64,000 nucleotides of DNA, taken from contig VAYU01000026.1 of assembly GCA_005884925.1 (NCBI GenBank), positions 41,662 to 105,661 on the forward strand. The letters run 5' to 3'. The position numbers and the translations under genes were made by a program. Source of the stretch: Actinomycetota bacterium. GTDB taxonomy: Bacteria; Actinomycetota; UBA4738; HRBIN12. Positions 46,427 through 56,241 of the stretch are shown one piece after another. Positions within the stretch are counted from its first letter, which is position 1. Each line of letters starts with the position of its first letter. The notes below the pieces were generated by a model. It did not search any database. It was given only the letters and a program-made list of their open reading frames with translations, and had not been told where the DNA came from.

Positions 46427-49400
46427 ATGATACGGAGAACATCTGTATCCCTACGCGTGGTGGGGGCGGTGGCGGCTGCGGCGATCGTCATGCTCGGCAT
46501 GCCGATGCCGCCGGCCTCGGCAGCCCCGCTCGACCATGTGACGATCACCGCCAACGCGCCTTCGCAGGTGGAGGGCAACAGCGGAACGACCGCGGTGACC
46601 TTCGCGATCGCCTACACGGGGCACCCCACGGCGTTCTCGATCGATTGGGCGACGGCGGACGGAACCGCGACGGCCGGCAGCGACTACGTCGCAGCGAGCG
46701 GCACCGTGATCTTCAGCGGGACCCCGTCGGACCGGACGAAGACCGCCACGGTCCTCATCAACGGCGATACGACCGCAGAACCAAACGAGACGTTCGATGT
46801 CACGATCTCGAACCCACTGCCACTCACAGGCATCGTGATCGACACCCCGACCGCGACGCAGACCATCGTCGACGACGACAGCTCAGCTTCCTTCGCGATC
46901 GCCGACGTGACGGCGGCCGAGGGGAACGCGGGCGGCTCGACGTTCTCGTTCGCGGTCACGAAGACCGGATCGACGGCGTTCACGACCAGCGTCGACTTCG
47001 CCACCGCGGACGGAACGGCCACCGTCGCGGACGGCGACTACGCCTCCACCTCCGGAACCCTGACCTTCTTGCCCGGCGACACCTCGAAGACCGCCGACGT
47101 GACGGTCAACGGGGACATGAAGAACGAGGCCGATGAGACGTTCACGGTGAACCTCAGCGGTGCCGTCAACGCCACGATCACCGACGACCAAGGTCTGGGG
47201 ACGATCACGAACGACGACCAGGTCCCCGACGTCAGCGTGGACGACCAGATCGTGGCCGAGGGCAACAGCCCGGACACCACGACGATGACCTTCAACGTCT
47301 CGCTCTCCAACCCGAGCGATCAGACGATCACGGTCGACTACACGACGAATGACGGCACCGCCACGACCGCGGACGGCGACTACGCCGCCGCGTCCGGGAC
47401 GCTGACCTTCGACCCTGGCCAGACGACCAAGACGGTGGACGTCACGGTCAACGGCGACAACACGACGGAGCCCGATGAGCACCTGACGCTCAACCTATCG
47501 AACGCGACCAACGCCACCATCCTGGATGGGTCGGGAGACGGCACGATCACGAACGACGACCCTATCCCGGACGTGGGCATCGACGACCAGCCGGTCACCG
47601 AAGGGAACGCCGGGACCTCGACGCTCACCTTCCACGTCACGCTCTCGCACCCCAGCGCGGACACGGTGACGGTCGAGTACGCGACCAACGACGGCACGGC
47701 CACGGTCACCGACGGCGACTACGCCACGGCATCCGGGACCCTCACGTTCGACCCGGGCCAGACGGCAGCGACGGTAGACGTCACCGTGAACGGGGACGCC
47801 ACACACGAATCGGACGAGACCTTCACGGTGACCCTCTCGAGCCCCGTGAACGCGGGCTTGGCGGACGACTCGGGCCTCGGCACGATCACGAACGACGACC
47901 AGGTCCCCGATGTCTCGATCGATGACCAGTCGATCACCGAAGGGAGCGCCGGAACCTCGACGCTCACCTTCCACGTCACGCTCTCCAACCCGAGCGATCA
48001 GACGGTGACGGTCGACTACGCGACGAGCGACGGCACGGCCACGGTCTCCGACGGCGACTACGCCACGACCTCCGGGACGCTCACCTTCTCCGCCGGCCAG
48101 ACCGCGAAGACCGTCGACGTCACGGTGAACGGCGACCTGACCCACGAGGCGGACGAGACCTTCACGGCGGGCCTGTCGAACGCGACGAACGCGAACCTCC
48201 TGGACGACTCCGGGCAGGGCACGATCACGAACGACGACCAGGTCCCGGACGTCTCGATCGACGATCGGTCGGTCACGGAGGGCGATAGCCCGACCACCAC
48301 CACGATGACGTTCCACGTCACGCTCTCCAACCCGAGCGATCAGACGGTGACGGTCGACTACGCGACGAGCGACGGCACGGCCACGATCGTGGACGGCGAC
48401 TACGCCGCCGCAGCCGGGACGCTCACCTTCACGGCGGGGCAGACGGCGAAGACCGTCGACGTCACGGTGAACGGCGACCTGACCCACGAGTCGGACGAGA
48501 CGTTCACGGTCGGCCTGTCGAACCCCACGAACGCGAACCTCCTGGACGACTCGGGACTCGGTACGATCCAGGACGACGACGCGTCACCGACGATCTCGGT
48601 CGGGGACGCGTCCGTCGCCGAAGGCAACGCCGGTGGCGCGACGCTGTCGTTCGACGTCACGCTCTCGGTCGCATCGGCCGGGGTCGTCACCGTCGACTAC
48701 ACGACCGATGACGGCACGGCGAACGTCGCGAACAGCGACTACGACGCCGCCTCCGGCACGTTGACGTTCACCGCCGGTCAGACCACCAAGACGGTCGACG
48801 TGACCGTTCACGGTGACGCGACGTATGAGGCCGACGAACACCTGACCCTCGATCTCTCCGGCCCGAGCGGCGCCACGATCGCGGACGACTCCGGCGCCGG
48901 GACGATCACGAACGATGACGCAGCTCCGACGTTCGCGATCGACAACGTCAGCCTCTCCGAAGGCAAGACCGGCATCACCTCGTACACCTTCACGGTGACC
49001 AAGTCCGGAGCGACCCAACTCGGCTCGTCGGTGCATTTCGCGACGGGCGGCGGAACCGCAACCGCTGGTGTCGACTACGCCGCGAACACGGGCACGCTCC
49101 CCTTCGCGCCGGGCGACACCTCGAAACCGGTCACCGTCCTCGTACACGGCGACACCGCGTTCGAGGCGAACGAGACCTTCAACGTCGTCCTTTCCGGCCC
49201 GAGCGGCGGCACGATCTCGGACGCGACCGGCGTCGGCACGATCACGAACGATGACCGGCAGCCGACGACACTCACCATCCATCGGCGGCTGACCCCGAGG
49301 ACCGTGATAGGGCGAGGGCTGCTGGAGCCCGCGACCGTCGGCTTGCGTGTCCGCGTCGCCTTCTTCCACCGCGTGCGCGGCCGGTGGTTCAGGATCGCCG

Positions 49401-49576
49401 CGAAGACCGTTCTCGTAACCGGGCTCCGGGATCGAGATCACGACGGGAAGCCGGACGCCCGCTACGTGGCCAGGTTCAAGCGACCCTCGACGCACGGCCG
49501 TTACAAGCTCCGCGCACGCTTCACCGGCTCGGCGACCCTGCGACGCTCGCATCGAGGGGTGATCTTCAAGATCTGA
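46427..49576 (+). CDS. Secreted multi-Calx-beta-repeat protein (about 1050 aa)
   Basis: Signal-like N-terminus MIRRTSVSLRVVGAVAAAAIVMLGMPMPPASAAPLD; about nine repeats of ...EGNAG...DYATSDGTAT...DYA..SGTLTF.PGQT.KTVDVTVNGD...DETFTV.LSN....D..GTITNDD. Confidence 0.9.
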   Translation: MIRRTSVSLRVVGAVAAAAIVMLGMPMPPASAAPLDHVTITANAPSQVEGNSGTTAVTFAIAYTGHPTAFSIDWATADGTATAGSDYVAASGTVIFSGTPSDRTKTATVLINGDTTAEPNETFDVTISNPLPLTGIVIDTPTATQTIVDDDSSASFAIADVTAAEGNAGGSTFSFAVTKTGSTAFTTSVDFATADGTATVADGDYASTSGTLTFLPGDTSKTADVTVNGDMKNEADETFTVNLSGAVNATITDDQGLGTITNDDQVPDVSVDDQIVAEGNSPDTTTMTFNVSLSNPSDQTITVDYTTNDGTATTADGDYAAASGTLTFDPGQTTKTVDVTVNGDNTTEPDEHLTLNLSNATNATILDGSGDGTITNDDPIPDVGIDDQPVTEGNAGTSTLTFHVTLSHPSADTVTVEYATNDGTATVTDGDYATASGTLTFDPGQTAATVDVTVNGDATHESDETFTVTLSSPVNAGLADDSGLGTITNDDQVPDVSIDDQSITEGSAGTSTLTFHVTLSNPSDQTVTVDYATSDGTATVSDGDYATTSGTLTFSAGQTAKTVDVTVNGDLTHEADETFTAGLSNATNANLLDDSGQGTITNDDQVPDVSIDDRSVTEGDSPTTTTMTFHVTLSNPSDQTVTVDYATSDGTATIVDGDYAAAAGTLTFTAGQTAKTVDVTVNGDLTHESDETFTVGLSNPTNANLLDDSGLGTIQDDDASPTISVGDASVAEGNAGGATLSFDVTLSVASAGVVTVDYTTDDGTANVANSDYDAASGTLTFTAGQTTKTVDVTVHGDATYEADEHLTLDLSGPSGATIADDSGAGTITNDDAAPTFAIDNVSLSEGKTGITSYTFTVTKSGATQLGSSVHFATGGGTATAGVDYAANTGTLPFAPGDTSKPVTVLVHGDTAFEANETFNVVLSGPSGGTISDATGVGTITNDDRQPTTLTIHRRLTPRTVIGRGLLEPATVGLRVRVAFFHRVRGRWFRIAAKTVLVTGLRDRDHDGKPDARYVARFKRPSTHGRYKLRARFTGSATLRRSHRGVIFKI

Positions 49577-49594
49577 GCCACGCGCACCGTCGAC

Positions 49595-49625
49595 GGCGGG
49601 GGCGCCCGGTTTCCGCGCCCCCGCC
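49595..49625 (+). terminator. GC-rich terminator-like hairpin after the Calx-beta gene
   Basis: GGCGGGGGCGC-CCGGTTTCC-GCGCCCCCGCC, 11-bp perfect stem. Confidence 0.6.
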
Positions 49626-49651
49626 ACCACGTTCGGCACCGTCCTTGACGA

Positions 49652-49667
49652 CCGAACACGTGTTCGG
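49652..49667. promoter_or_regulatory. LexA/SOS-box-like palindrome (CCGAACACGTGTTCGG)
   Basis: Perfect 16-bp palindrome with the CGAAC-N4-GTTCG core, about 44 bp upstream of the exonuclease fusion start. Confidence 0.75.
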
Positions 49668-49710
49668 ATACGGTGAGCGTCCTCGTTCGGCCCCTGCCGA
49701 CGGAGGCCCG

Positions 49711-51366
49711 ATGCTCCTCGAGCCGCTGCAGTGCACGTTGGCCGACGGTGTGAAGCTCTCCGAGGTCACGTTCGTGGTGGTGGACCTCGAGACCACCGGG
49801 GGCTCACCGACCGACCATGCGATCACCGAGATCGGGGCCGTCACCTACCGGGGCGGGGAGCGCCTGTCCGCCTTCCAGTCCCTCGTGGATCCGCGGCAGC
49901 CGATCCCTCCGTACGTCGCGCATCTGACCGGGATCGACGACCTGCTCGTGACGGGCGCACCGGAGATCCACCACGTCCTTCCGAGCTTCCTCGAGTTCGC
50001 GCGCGGCGCGATCTTCGTCGGGCACAACGCGTCGTTCGACTTCGGCTTCCTGAACGCCAACCTGCTGCGCCTGGACTACGACCCCCTGGAGGGGCCGCCG
50101 ATCTGCACCGCCAGGCTCGCCAGGCGCGTCGTGTGGCCGGACGTACCGAACGTGCGGCTCGCGACGCTGGCCCGGTACTTCCGGACGCGCACGATCCCGG
50201 TGCACCGCGCCCTCGCCGACGCCGAGGCCACCGCCGAGGTGCTCAACGGTCTCATCGAGCTCGGCGGCCGGTTGGGGATCACCTCGCTCGGCGACCTCCG
50301 CGAGGCGTGCACCGCACGAGGGCGACCGAACTTCGGGAAGATCCGCCTGGCCGACCTGCTTCCCCGGTCCCCCGGCGTGTACCTCTTCGAGGATCGGAGC
50401 GGGAGGGTGCTGTACGTGGGCAAGGCCGTCGACCTCCGCGCCCGCGTGCGGTCCTACTTCTACGGCGATGAGCGCAAGAAGGTGCAGGATCTCCTCGGCG
50501 CCGTGCAGCACGTCCGCGGCATCCCGACGCCGAACGGGGAAGCCGAGGCACTCGTGCTGGAGGCCCGGCTCATCGCCCGCCACGAACCGCCCTTCAACGC
50601 CCACGGCAAGCGATGGCGGCGCTACGCGTACGTCAAGATCGACCCGGCGGAGGCCTGGCCCAGACTCAAGGTGGTCCGGACAGCATCCGCCGACGACGGA
50701 TGTAGCTACCTCGGCCCGTTCTCCTCCTCCGCAGGGGCGCGGCAGGCGAAGGATGCGATCGAAGACGTCTTCCGCATCCGCCGATGTACGAGGTCGATGG
50801 GGGTGCGGACCCGCTTCGCCCCCTGTGCCCTCGCCGACATGGGGCGGTGCCTCGCACCGTGCGACGGAAGGACCGGCTCGGAAGGCTACGGCGAGCTCGT
50901 GGGCACACTCGTGTCGGCCCTGGGCGAACCCGCCGATCTCCTGGCGAAGCTCGAGGCGCGGATGGACGGCTTGGCCGCGCACGAGCGGTTCGAGGAAGCC
51001 GCGCTCGCCCGTGATCGCCTCCGGTCGGTCGCGGGGTCGCTCCGGCGACTCCGGATCGACCGGTGGCTCACGGCCGGGCGGCTGATCCTCCGAGGAGCCG
51101 CGGGCGAGCGGCTCGAGCTGATCGGGGGGGCGCTCGCGCGGGGCGGCGAGCCGGCGCCGGAGCCGATCGGATCGCCCGTCCCGCGCGAGCGCGCCGACGA
51201 GCTCGCGGCGATCCGTTCGTGGATCAGCCGTCATCCGACCCGGGTCGAGCTGTGCGAGGTTCCTCCGTCGGAGCCCGTCGACGGAGGGGCGGCGTTGGCG
51301 CGTATCCTGAGCGCGCTGCGCGAGAGCGGCCGCACACCGGGCGGCCGTCCGAAAGGCGGCCGGTAA
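49711..51366 (+). CDS. DEDDh exonuclease - GIY-YIG (Cho/UvrC-like) fusion protein
   Basis: VTFVVVDLETTGGSPTDHAITEIGAVTYRGG...FVGHNASFDFGFLN (DnaQ-like) then LPRSPGVYLFEDRSGRVLYVGKAVDLRARVRSYF (GIY-YIG, UvrC-type). Confidence 0.9.
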   Translation: MLLEPLQCTLADGVKLSEVTFVVVDLETTGGSPTDHAITEIGAVTYRGGERLSAFQSLVDPRQPIPPYVAHLTGIDDLLVTGAPEIHHVLPSFLEFARGAIFVGHNASFDFGFLNANLLRLDYDPLEGPPICTARLARRVVWPDVPNVRLATLARYFRTRTIPVHRALADAEATAEVLNGLIELGGRLGITSLGDLREACTARGRPNFGKIRLADLLPRSPGVYLFEDRSGRVLYVGKAVDLRARVRSYFYGDERKKVQDLLGAVQHVRGIPTPNGEAEALVLEARLIARHEPPFNAHGKRWRRYAYVKIDPAEAWPRLKVVRTASADDGCSYLGPFSSSAGARQAKDAIEDVFRIRRCTRSMGVRTRFAPCALADMGRCLAPCDGRTGSEGYGELVGTLVSALGEPADLLAKLEARMDGLAAHERFEEAALARDRLRSVAGSLRRLRIDRWLTAGRLILRGAAGERLELIGGALARGGEPAPEPIGSPVPRERADELAAIRSWISRHPTRVELCEVPPSEPVDGGAALARILSALRESGRTPGGRPKGGR

Positions 51367-51375
51367 ACTCCGTCC

Positions 51376-52548
51376 ATGGAGACGGCGGTCATCATCGAGG
51401 GAGCCCGCACCCCGATCGGCAGGTTCCTCGGCTCGTTCGCCGATACCCCGGTGGTCGAGCTCGGAACGCTGGCGGCGCAGGAGGCGATGCGGCGCGCCGA
51501 CGTCGATCCCGGGCAGATCGACCAGACGATCCTCGGACACGCCCGCCAGGCCGGGAACGGCCCCAACACCGGACGACAGGTCAGCGTTCGCGCCGGGGTG
51601 CCGACCGAGGTCGCTGCGTACAACGTCAACATCGCGTGCGGCTCGGGGATGAAGGCAGTGCAGCTGGCCGCACAACAGATCGCGCTCGGCGACGCCGACA
51701 TCGTGCTCGCGGGCGGGATGGAGAACATGAGCCGGGTGCCGTACCTCCTCCCGGACCTGCGACGCGGCCTGCGGCTGGGCGACTCGAAGATCGTGGATGC
51801 GATGTATCGCGATGGGCTCCTCGACCCGCTCTGCGGGCTGGTCATGGGTGAGACCGCGGAGAACCTCGTCGAGCGGTACGACATCACGCGCGAAGAGCAG
51901 GACGAGTTCGCCCTGGGATCGCAGCACAAGGCCGCCGCAGGAACGGCGCGCCGGACGAAGGAGATGTTCCCGGTCGAGACCGTGCTGGGCGGCCGGCCGG
52001 TGACGGTGGCGGACGACGAGCACCCGCGGCCCGACACCACGCTGGAGGGCCTGGCGAAGCTGAAGCCGGTGTTCCGCGAGGGCGGGTCGGTCACGGCCGG
52101 GAACTCGAGCGGGATCACCGACGGCGCGGCGGCGATGGTCGTGATGTCCGCGACACGGGCCAAGGCCGAGGGGCGGGAGCCGCTCGCGCGGATCGTCGCC
52201 TGGAGCTGGGCCGGCGTTCCACCGGAGATGATGGGCATCGGCCCCGTCCCCGCCACCGCGAAGGTCCTGGACAAGACCGGGCTCACGATCGCCGACTTCG
52301 ATCTGATCGAGATGAACGAGGCGTTCGCGGCACAGGTCATCGCGTGCGAGCGCGAGCTCAAGTTCGATCGAGACCGTCTCAACCCGAACGGCGGAGGGAT
52401 CAGCCTGGGTCACCCGATCGGTATGAGCGGCGCGCGGATCATCCTCGCACTCGCGTACGAACTCCGGGCGACCGGCAAGTCCCTCGGGCTCGCGACCCTC
52501 TGTATCAGCGGCGGGCAGGGGCTCGCCGTCGTCCTCGAACGCTCGTGA
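51376..52548 (+). CDS. Acetyl-CoA C-acetyltransferase (thiolase)
   Basis: VIIEGARTPIGRFLGSFADTPVVELG...YNVNIACGSGMKAVQLAAQQIALGDADIVLAGGMENMS...NPNGGGISLGHPIGMSGARI. Confidence 0.92.
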   Translation: METAVIIEGARTPIGRFLGSFADTPVVELGTLAAQEAMRRADVDPGQIDQTILGHARQAGNGPNTGRQVSVRAGVPTEVAAYNVNIACGSGMKAVQLAAQQIALGDADIVLAGGMENMSRVPYLLPDLRRGLRLGDSKIVDAMYRDGLLDPLCGLVMGETAENLVERYDITREEQDEFALGSQHKAAAGTARRTKEMFPVETVLGGRPVTVADDEHPRPDTTLEGLAKLKPVFREGGSVTAGNSSGITDGAAAMVVMSATRAKAEGREPLARIVAWSWAGVPPEMMGIGPVPATAKVLDKTGLTIADFDLIEMNEAFAAQVIACERELKFDRDRLNPNGGGISLGHPIGMSGARIILALAYELRATGKSLGLATLCISGGQGLAVVLERS

Positions 52549-52561
52549 GGAGGTCCGTGCC

Positions 52562-52849
52562 GTGAGCGTCCATGCGGTCGTCCTGATCCAGTGTGACGTC
52601 GACGAGATCGGGGACGCGGCGGAGGCGATCGCCGACGTCGACGGCGTATCCGAGGTGTACTCCGTTGCGGGCGAGTTCGACCTCGTCGCCATCGTCCGCG
52701 TGCCCGCGCACGACGACCTGGCGAAGGTGATCCCCGGTGGGATCGCCCGCGTCGAAGGTGTGCAGCGGACCGAGTCCTTGATCGCGTTCCAGGTCTACTC
52801 CAAACACGACCTGGAGCGGATGTTCTCGATCGGCTTCGACGAAGGCTGA
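52562..52849 (+). CDS. Stand-alone Lrp/AsnC ligand-binding (RAM) domain protein
   Basis: VHAVVLIQCDVDEIGDAAEAIADVDGVSEVYSVAGEFDLVAIVRVPAHDDLAKVI...GVQRTESLIAFQVYSKHDLE. Confidence 0.85.
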   Translation: MSVHAVVLIQCDVDEIGDAAEAIADVDGVSEVYSVAGEFDLVAIVRVPAHDDLAKVIPGGIARVEGVQRTESLIAFQVYSKHDLERMFSIGFDEG

Positions 52850-52866
52850 ACGGCCCGCCGTTGCGG

Positions 52867-53244
52867 CTACTCGGCCGGGCGCCACGCGATCGCGACCGGC
52901 AAGGACGTCCGTGCCCACTCCGTGAGGTTCTCGCCGCCGCCGTACTTCTCGAGCAGCAGTCGTCGGGCGAGCGCGTCCTCGTCCGAGCCGGGATCGACCA
53001 CCCTTGCGTGCGTCAAGCGCTTCACGTCACCGATCTCGAGCACGACCTGCGGCGACACGAGCACGTTCCGGACCCAGTCGGCGTGATCGCGGCCGCCGGA
53101 GAGCAGGTAGACGACCTCGTCATGGAGCGCGAACCAGATCTCGATCCGATGCGACCGACCCGTGACACGTCCCGTCGTCGTGAGGAAGCAGAACGGCTGC
53201 GATCCGAGGGCGGGGTCTTCGGTCACGAACCGAAGAACGCCCAC
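52867..53244 (-). CDS. Deazaflavin-dependent nitroreductase-family protein
   Basis: FCFLTTTGRVTGRSHRIEIWFALHDEVVYLLSGGRDHADWVRNVLVSPQVVLEIG. Confidence 0.8.
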   Translation of the reverse strand: MGVLRFVTEDPALGSQPFCFLTTTGRVTGRSHRIEIWFALHDEVVYLLSGGRDHADWVRNVLVSPQVVLEIGDVKRLTHARVVDPGSDEDALARRLLLEKYGGGENLTEWARTSLPVAIAWRPAE

Positions 53245-53336
53245 GCGACCAGCACGCCGATCACGATCACCGCGGCGATCAGGAAGACCAGATCACCACG
53301 CTTGACCTTCCCCGGCTGCATCGCGTTGAAGCCCAT
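53223..53336 (-). CDS. 37-aa single-pass membrane microprotein
   Basis: MGFNAMQPGKVKRGDLVFLIAAVIVIGVLVAWAFFGS, not in the ORF track; overlaps the nitroreductase-family start. Confidence 0.6.
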   Translation of the reverse strand: MGFNAMQPGKVKRGDLVFLIAAVIVIGVLVAWAFFGS

Positions 53337-53348
53337 CCCACCTCCTGA

Positions 53349-53636
53349 TCAGCCTTGCCGGACCAGGTTCTGCTCGAGCGAAGCGATGCTCCGGTTGAGC
53401 GCTCCGAGCACCGAGTCACGATCCAGGGTGAACGCCGGATGGATATCGGCGATCTCCTCCAGCGCTCGTTCCAACCTCGTCCCGAACATCTGCGCCGCCT
53501 TGAGCGCGTCGACCAACACCATCGCGTAATCGGCGGTGAACGGTTCGCCATCCCAGGGACACCGTCCACCATCGTCGATGACCTGATCCGCGAGGAACTC
53601 CCGGCCGCAGCGTTTGCAGGTTCCCTTGATCCTCAC
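53349..53636 (-). CDS. Small zinc-ribbon protein
   Basis: VRIKGTCKRCGREFLADQVIDDGGRCPWDGEPFTADYAMVLVDALKAAQMFGTRLERALEEIADIHPAF..., GTG start. Confidence 0.65.
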   Translation of the reverse strand: MRIKGTCKRCGREFLADQVIDDGGRCPWDGEPFTADYAMVLVDALKAAQMFGTRLERALEEIADIHPAFTLDRDSVLGALNRSIASLEQNLVRQG

Positions 53637-54037
53637 ACCCGTTCCTCCTGGGGCAGCAGGCCCCTGCGCTCGAGCAGTTCCCACAAGCGATCAGCGACCT
53701 CGAACGGGTCCGGAGGCTTCACGAACCAAGCGTCGGCTCCCGACCACCGGGCGAGCCACGCATCCTGCGGACGCTCGAGCAGGATCATGATCACGCCGGT
53801 GAACGGATCCCCGTCATCGCGCAACGTCTTGGCCAGTGCGAAGGCGCCCGCGCGAGAAGCGATCTCGTCGGCGACGATCACCTGCGGGCGATCCCGGAGG
53901 GCGGCCTTGATCCCCAGGTCACCGTTGGCCGCGGCGCGGAAACGCAGCTCGTCTCCCAGTCGTCGTTCGATGCTGCGCACGGTGAGGGCGGTCAGTTCCC
54001 GTGACCGAGGGTCGGGCGAGACCAGCAGCACATCCAC
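53633..54037 (-). CDS. Stand-alone response-regulator receiver-like protein
   Basis: GTG start; VDVLLVSPDPRSRELTALTVRSIE...PQVIVADEIASRAGAFALAKTLR...GADAWFVKPPDPFEVADRL. Confidence 0.65.
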   Translation of the reverse strand: MDVLLVSPDPRSRELTALTVRSIERRLGDELRFRAAANGDLGIKAALRDRPQVIVADEIASRAGAFALAKTLRDDGDPFTGVIMILLERPQDAWLARWSGADAWFVKPPDPFEVADRLWELLERRGLLPQEERV

Positions 54038-54131
54038 GGTTGGGGAGGCTACCACGGGCCCTCCAGGCGCTTTGCCGCGCACCGGACCCTCGGCTACGGT
54101 TCGGACGAGCACACATGGCCGCGGAGGGCAC

Positions 54132-54815
54132 GTGGAGGACACCGGCAAGGCAGCGGTTGCCGAGTTCGTCGGCACGTTCGCGCTCATCTTCTTCGGGGCG
54201 GGGACGATCATCGCAACCGGCAACACGGATCAGCTGGCGATCGCGCTCGCCCATGGCTTGACGATCGCCGTCATGGTGTCACTGATGGTGCACATCTCGG
54301 GTGGGGTGTTCAACCCGGCGATCCAAGCCGCCCTGTGGGTGACCGGCAAGATGCCGACCGTGCGGAGCGCCGTGTACATCGTGGCGCAGCTGGCAGGTGC
54401 CATCGCTGCCGCCTGCCTCCTGAAGTACTTCACTCCATCGGCCGCGTTCGACTCGGTGAACGGTGGCACGCCGAGCGTGATGTCGGGCTACGCGATCGGG
54501 AAGGCGGTGCTGGTCGAGTCGGTCGCGACCTTCTTCCTGGTGTGGGCCGTCTTCGCCACCGTCGTCGATGAACGAGGCCCGTTCGCGAAGACCGCGGGGT
54601 TCACGATCGGTCTCGTGATCACGATCGACGTCCTCGCCGTCGGGCCACTCACGGGTGCGGCCATGAACCCTGCGCGCTGGTTCGGACCGGCCCTGGTGAC
54701 GGGCACATGGACCGATTGGTGGGTGTGGGTGGCCGGGCCGATCGCCGGCGGCATCATCGCGGGGATCGGATACTGGTACCTCTACCTCCAGGGGCGGGAG
54801 CCCGCCACCCCGTAG
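54132..54815 (+). CDS. Aquaporin / MIP channel
   Basis: [19 protein letters not shown]...[13 protein letters not shown]...[18 protein letters not shown] (two NPA boxes). Confidence 0.93.
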   Translation: MEDTGKAAVAEFVGTFALIFFGAGTIIATGNTDQLAIALAHGLTIAVMVSLMVHISGGVFNPAIQAALWVTGKMPTVRSAVYIVAQLAGAIAAACLLKYFTPSAAFDSVNGGTPSVMSGYAIGKAVLVESVATFFLVWAVFATVVDERGPFAKTAGFTIGLVITIDVLAVGPLTGAAMNPARWFGPALVTGTWTDWWVWVAGPIAGGIIAGIGYWYLYLQGREPATP

Positions 54816-54846
54816 GACCGCGAGGCACGAAGGCTACGCTCTGTCC

Positions 54847-56055
54847 GTGACGATGGGAGCGGTCTATCTCGACGCGGCATCGGCGATGCCTCTTCGCCCC
54901 GAGGCTCGGGCTGCGGTGGTCGACGCGTTGGAGGCCTTCGGGGACCCCCTGACGATCCACGAACCGGCCCGCGCAGCCCGAGCGATCATCGATGACGCGC
55001 GCGTAACCATCGGTCGGCTGATCGGAGCACAGGCCGATGAGATGGTCTTCACGTCGGGCGGCACCGAGTCGGTCGCGCTCGCGATCGGGGGCGCCGTCCG
55101 AGCCCACCGAGAGCTCGGGAACCGGATCGTCGTGAGCGCCGTCGAGCACCCCGCGGTGCGTGGGATCTGCAACGTGCTCGGGTCCGATGGGTTCGAGGTG
55201 ACGCTGATCCCCACGGACGGGACGGGTCGGGCGGACCTCGACCGCTTCGCGGTCGAGGTCCGCCGACCCGGCACGCTCCTGGCGAGCCTTCAGCACGCCA
55301 ACCACGAGCTCGGCACGCTGCAACAGGTGGCCGAGGCAGGTCGGCTCGCACGGGAGGCCGGCGTCGTCTTCCACACCGACGCGTGCCAGACGGTCGGCCG
55401 CCTGCCGGTGGACGTGGCGTCGCTGGGGGTGGACCTGCTTTCGCTCTCCGCGCACAAGTTCGGCGGCCCGCCGGGTGTCGGCGCGCTCTACGTGCGACGC
55501 GGTGTCGGGATCTCCGCATACCCCTGCGGCGACGATCGGGAGCGGAGGCGGCGCTCCGGGATGGAGAACACGCCGGGCATCGTCGGCATGGCTGCCGCGT
55601 TGGAGGCAGCCGCGGCCACCATGGCCGACGAGGCGGCCCGCCAATGGCCGCTCACCGCGACGATCCGCGAACGGATCGGCTCGGAGGTCCCGGGGGCGAC
55701 GGTGTTCGGTCACCCGACGCACCGAGCGCCCCATCTGGTTGCGTTCGTGGTCGATGGGCTGGACCCGGCTACGTTGGCGATGGCCCTGGACGATGCGGGG
55801 TTCCGTGTGGGGGCCGGCTCACCCAGCAGCGGTCGCCCGGAGGACCCGTCGCCCGTGCTCGAACAGATGGGCGTCCCCGGCGCGGGAGGGTTCCGCGTGA
55901 GCCTCGGCCCGGCGACGACGGACCAGGACGTCCACCGATTCCTGGGGACGCTCCCCGACCTCGTGCGCCGGCTCCAACGGGTCGAGCGGATCTCCACCGA
56001 CGCCCTTGCGCGGTTCCACCCGCCCGAGGATAACCCGACGAGCCCGGGCCGATGA
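54847..56055 (+). CDS. Cysteine desulfurase (NifS/IscS family)
   Basis: [75 protein letters not shown]...[43 protein letters not shown]. Confidence 0.9.
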   Translation: MTMGAVYLDAASAMPLRPEARAAVVDALEAFGDPLTIHEPARAARAIIDDARVTIGRLIGAQADEMVFTSGGTESVALAIGGAVRAHRELGNRIVVSAVEHPAVRGICNVLGSDGFEVTLIPTDGTGRADLDRFAVEVRRPGTLLASLQHANHELGTLQQVAEAGRLAREAGVVFHTDACQTVGRLPVDVASLGVDLLSLSAHKFGGPPGVGALYVRRGVGISAYPCGDDRERRRRSGMENTPGIVGMAAALEAAAATMADEAARQWPLTATIRERIGSEVPGATVFGHPTHRAPHLVAFVVDGLDPATLAMALDDAGFRVGAGSPSSGRPEDPSPVLEQMGVPGAGGFRVSLGPATTDQDVHRFLGTLPDLVRRLQRVERISTDALARFHPPEDNPTSPGR

Positions 56056-56231
56056 GCGGCGGCCGTAGCGGCTCGCTGCTTCCGACGCCGGTCTGGCTGG
56101 TGCTCGGCGCCGCGCTCGGCGCCGCGATCGGATCGGGCGGAGGCGACAGCTCGGCCGGATTGGCCCTCGGACTCGTCATCGGAGCCTGTGGTGGCGTCGG
56201 CCTCGCCTACTGGCTCGGCCGACACCGCTGA
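56052..56231 (+). CDS. Small membrane protein (59 aa)
   Basis: [63 protein letters not shown] overlap with the upstream gene. Confidence 0.55.
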   Translation: MSGGRSGSLLPTPVWLVLGAALGAAIGSGGGDSSAGLALGLVIGACGGVGLAYWLGRHR

Positions 56232-56241
56232 GCCGTTCCGC

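Noticed and set aside
46427-49576. RTX toxin or LPXTG-anchored adhesin
   Set aside because: Repeats are Calx-beta type; no GGxGxD nonapeptide arrays and no LPXTG plus hydrophobic tail at the C-terminus.
49804-52692. 962-aa minus-strand ORF
   Set aside because: Antisense of the exonuclease-GIY-YIG and thiolase genes; typical high-GC spurious ORF.
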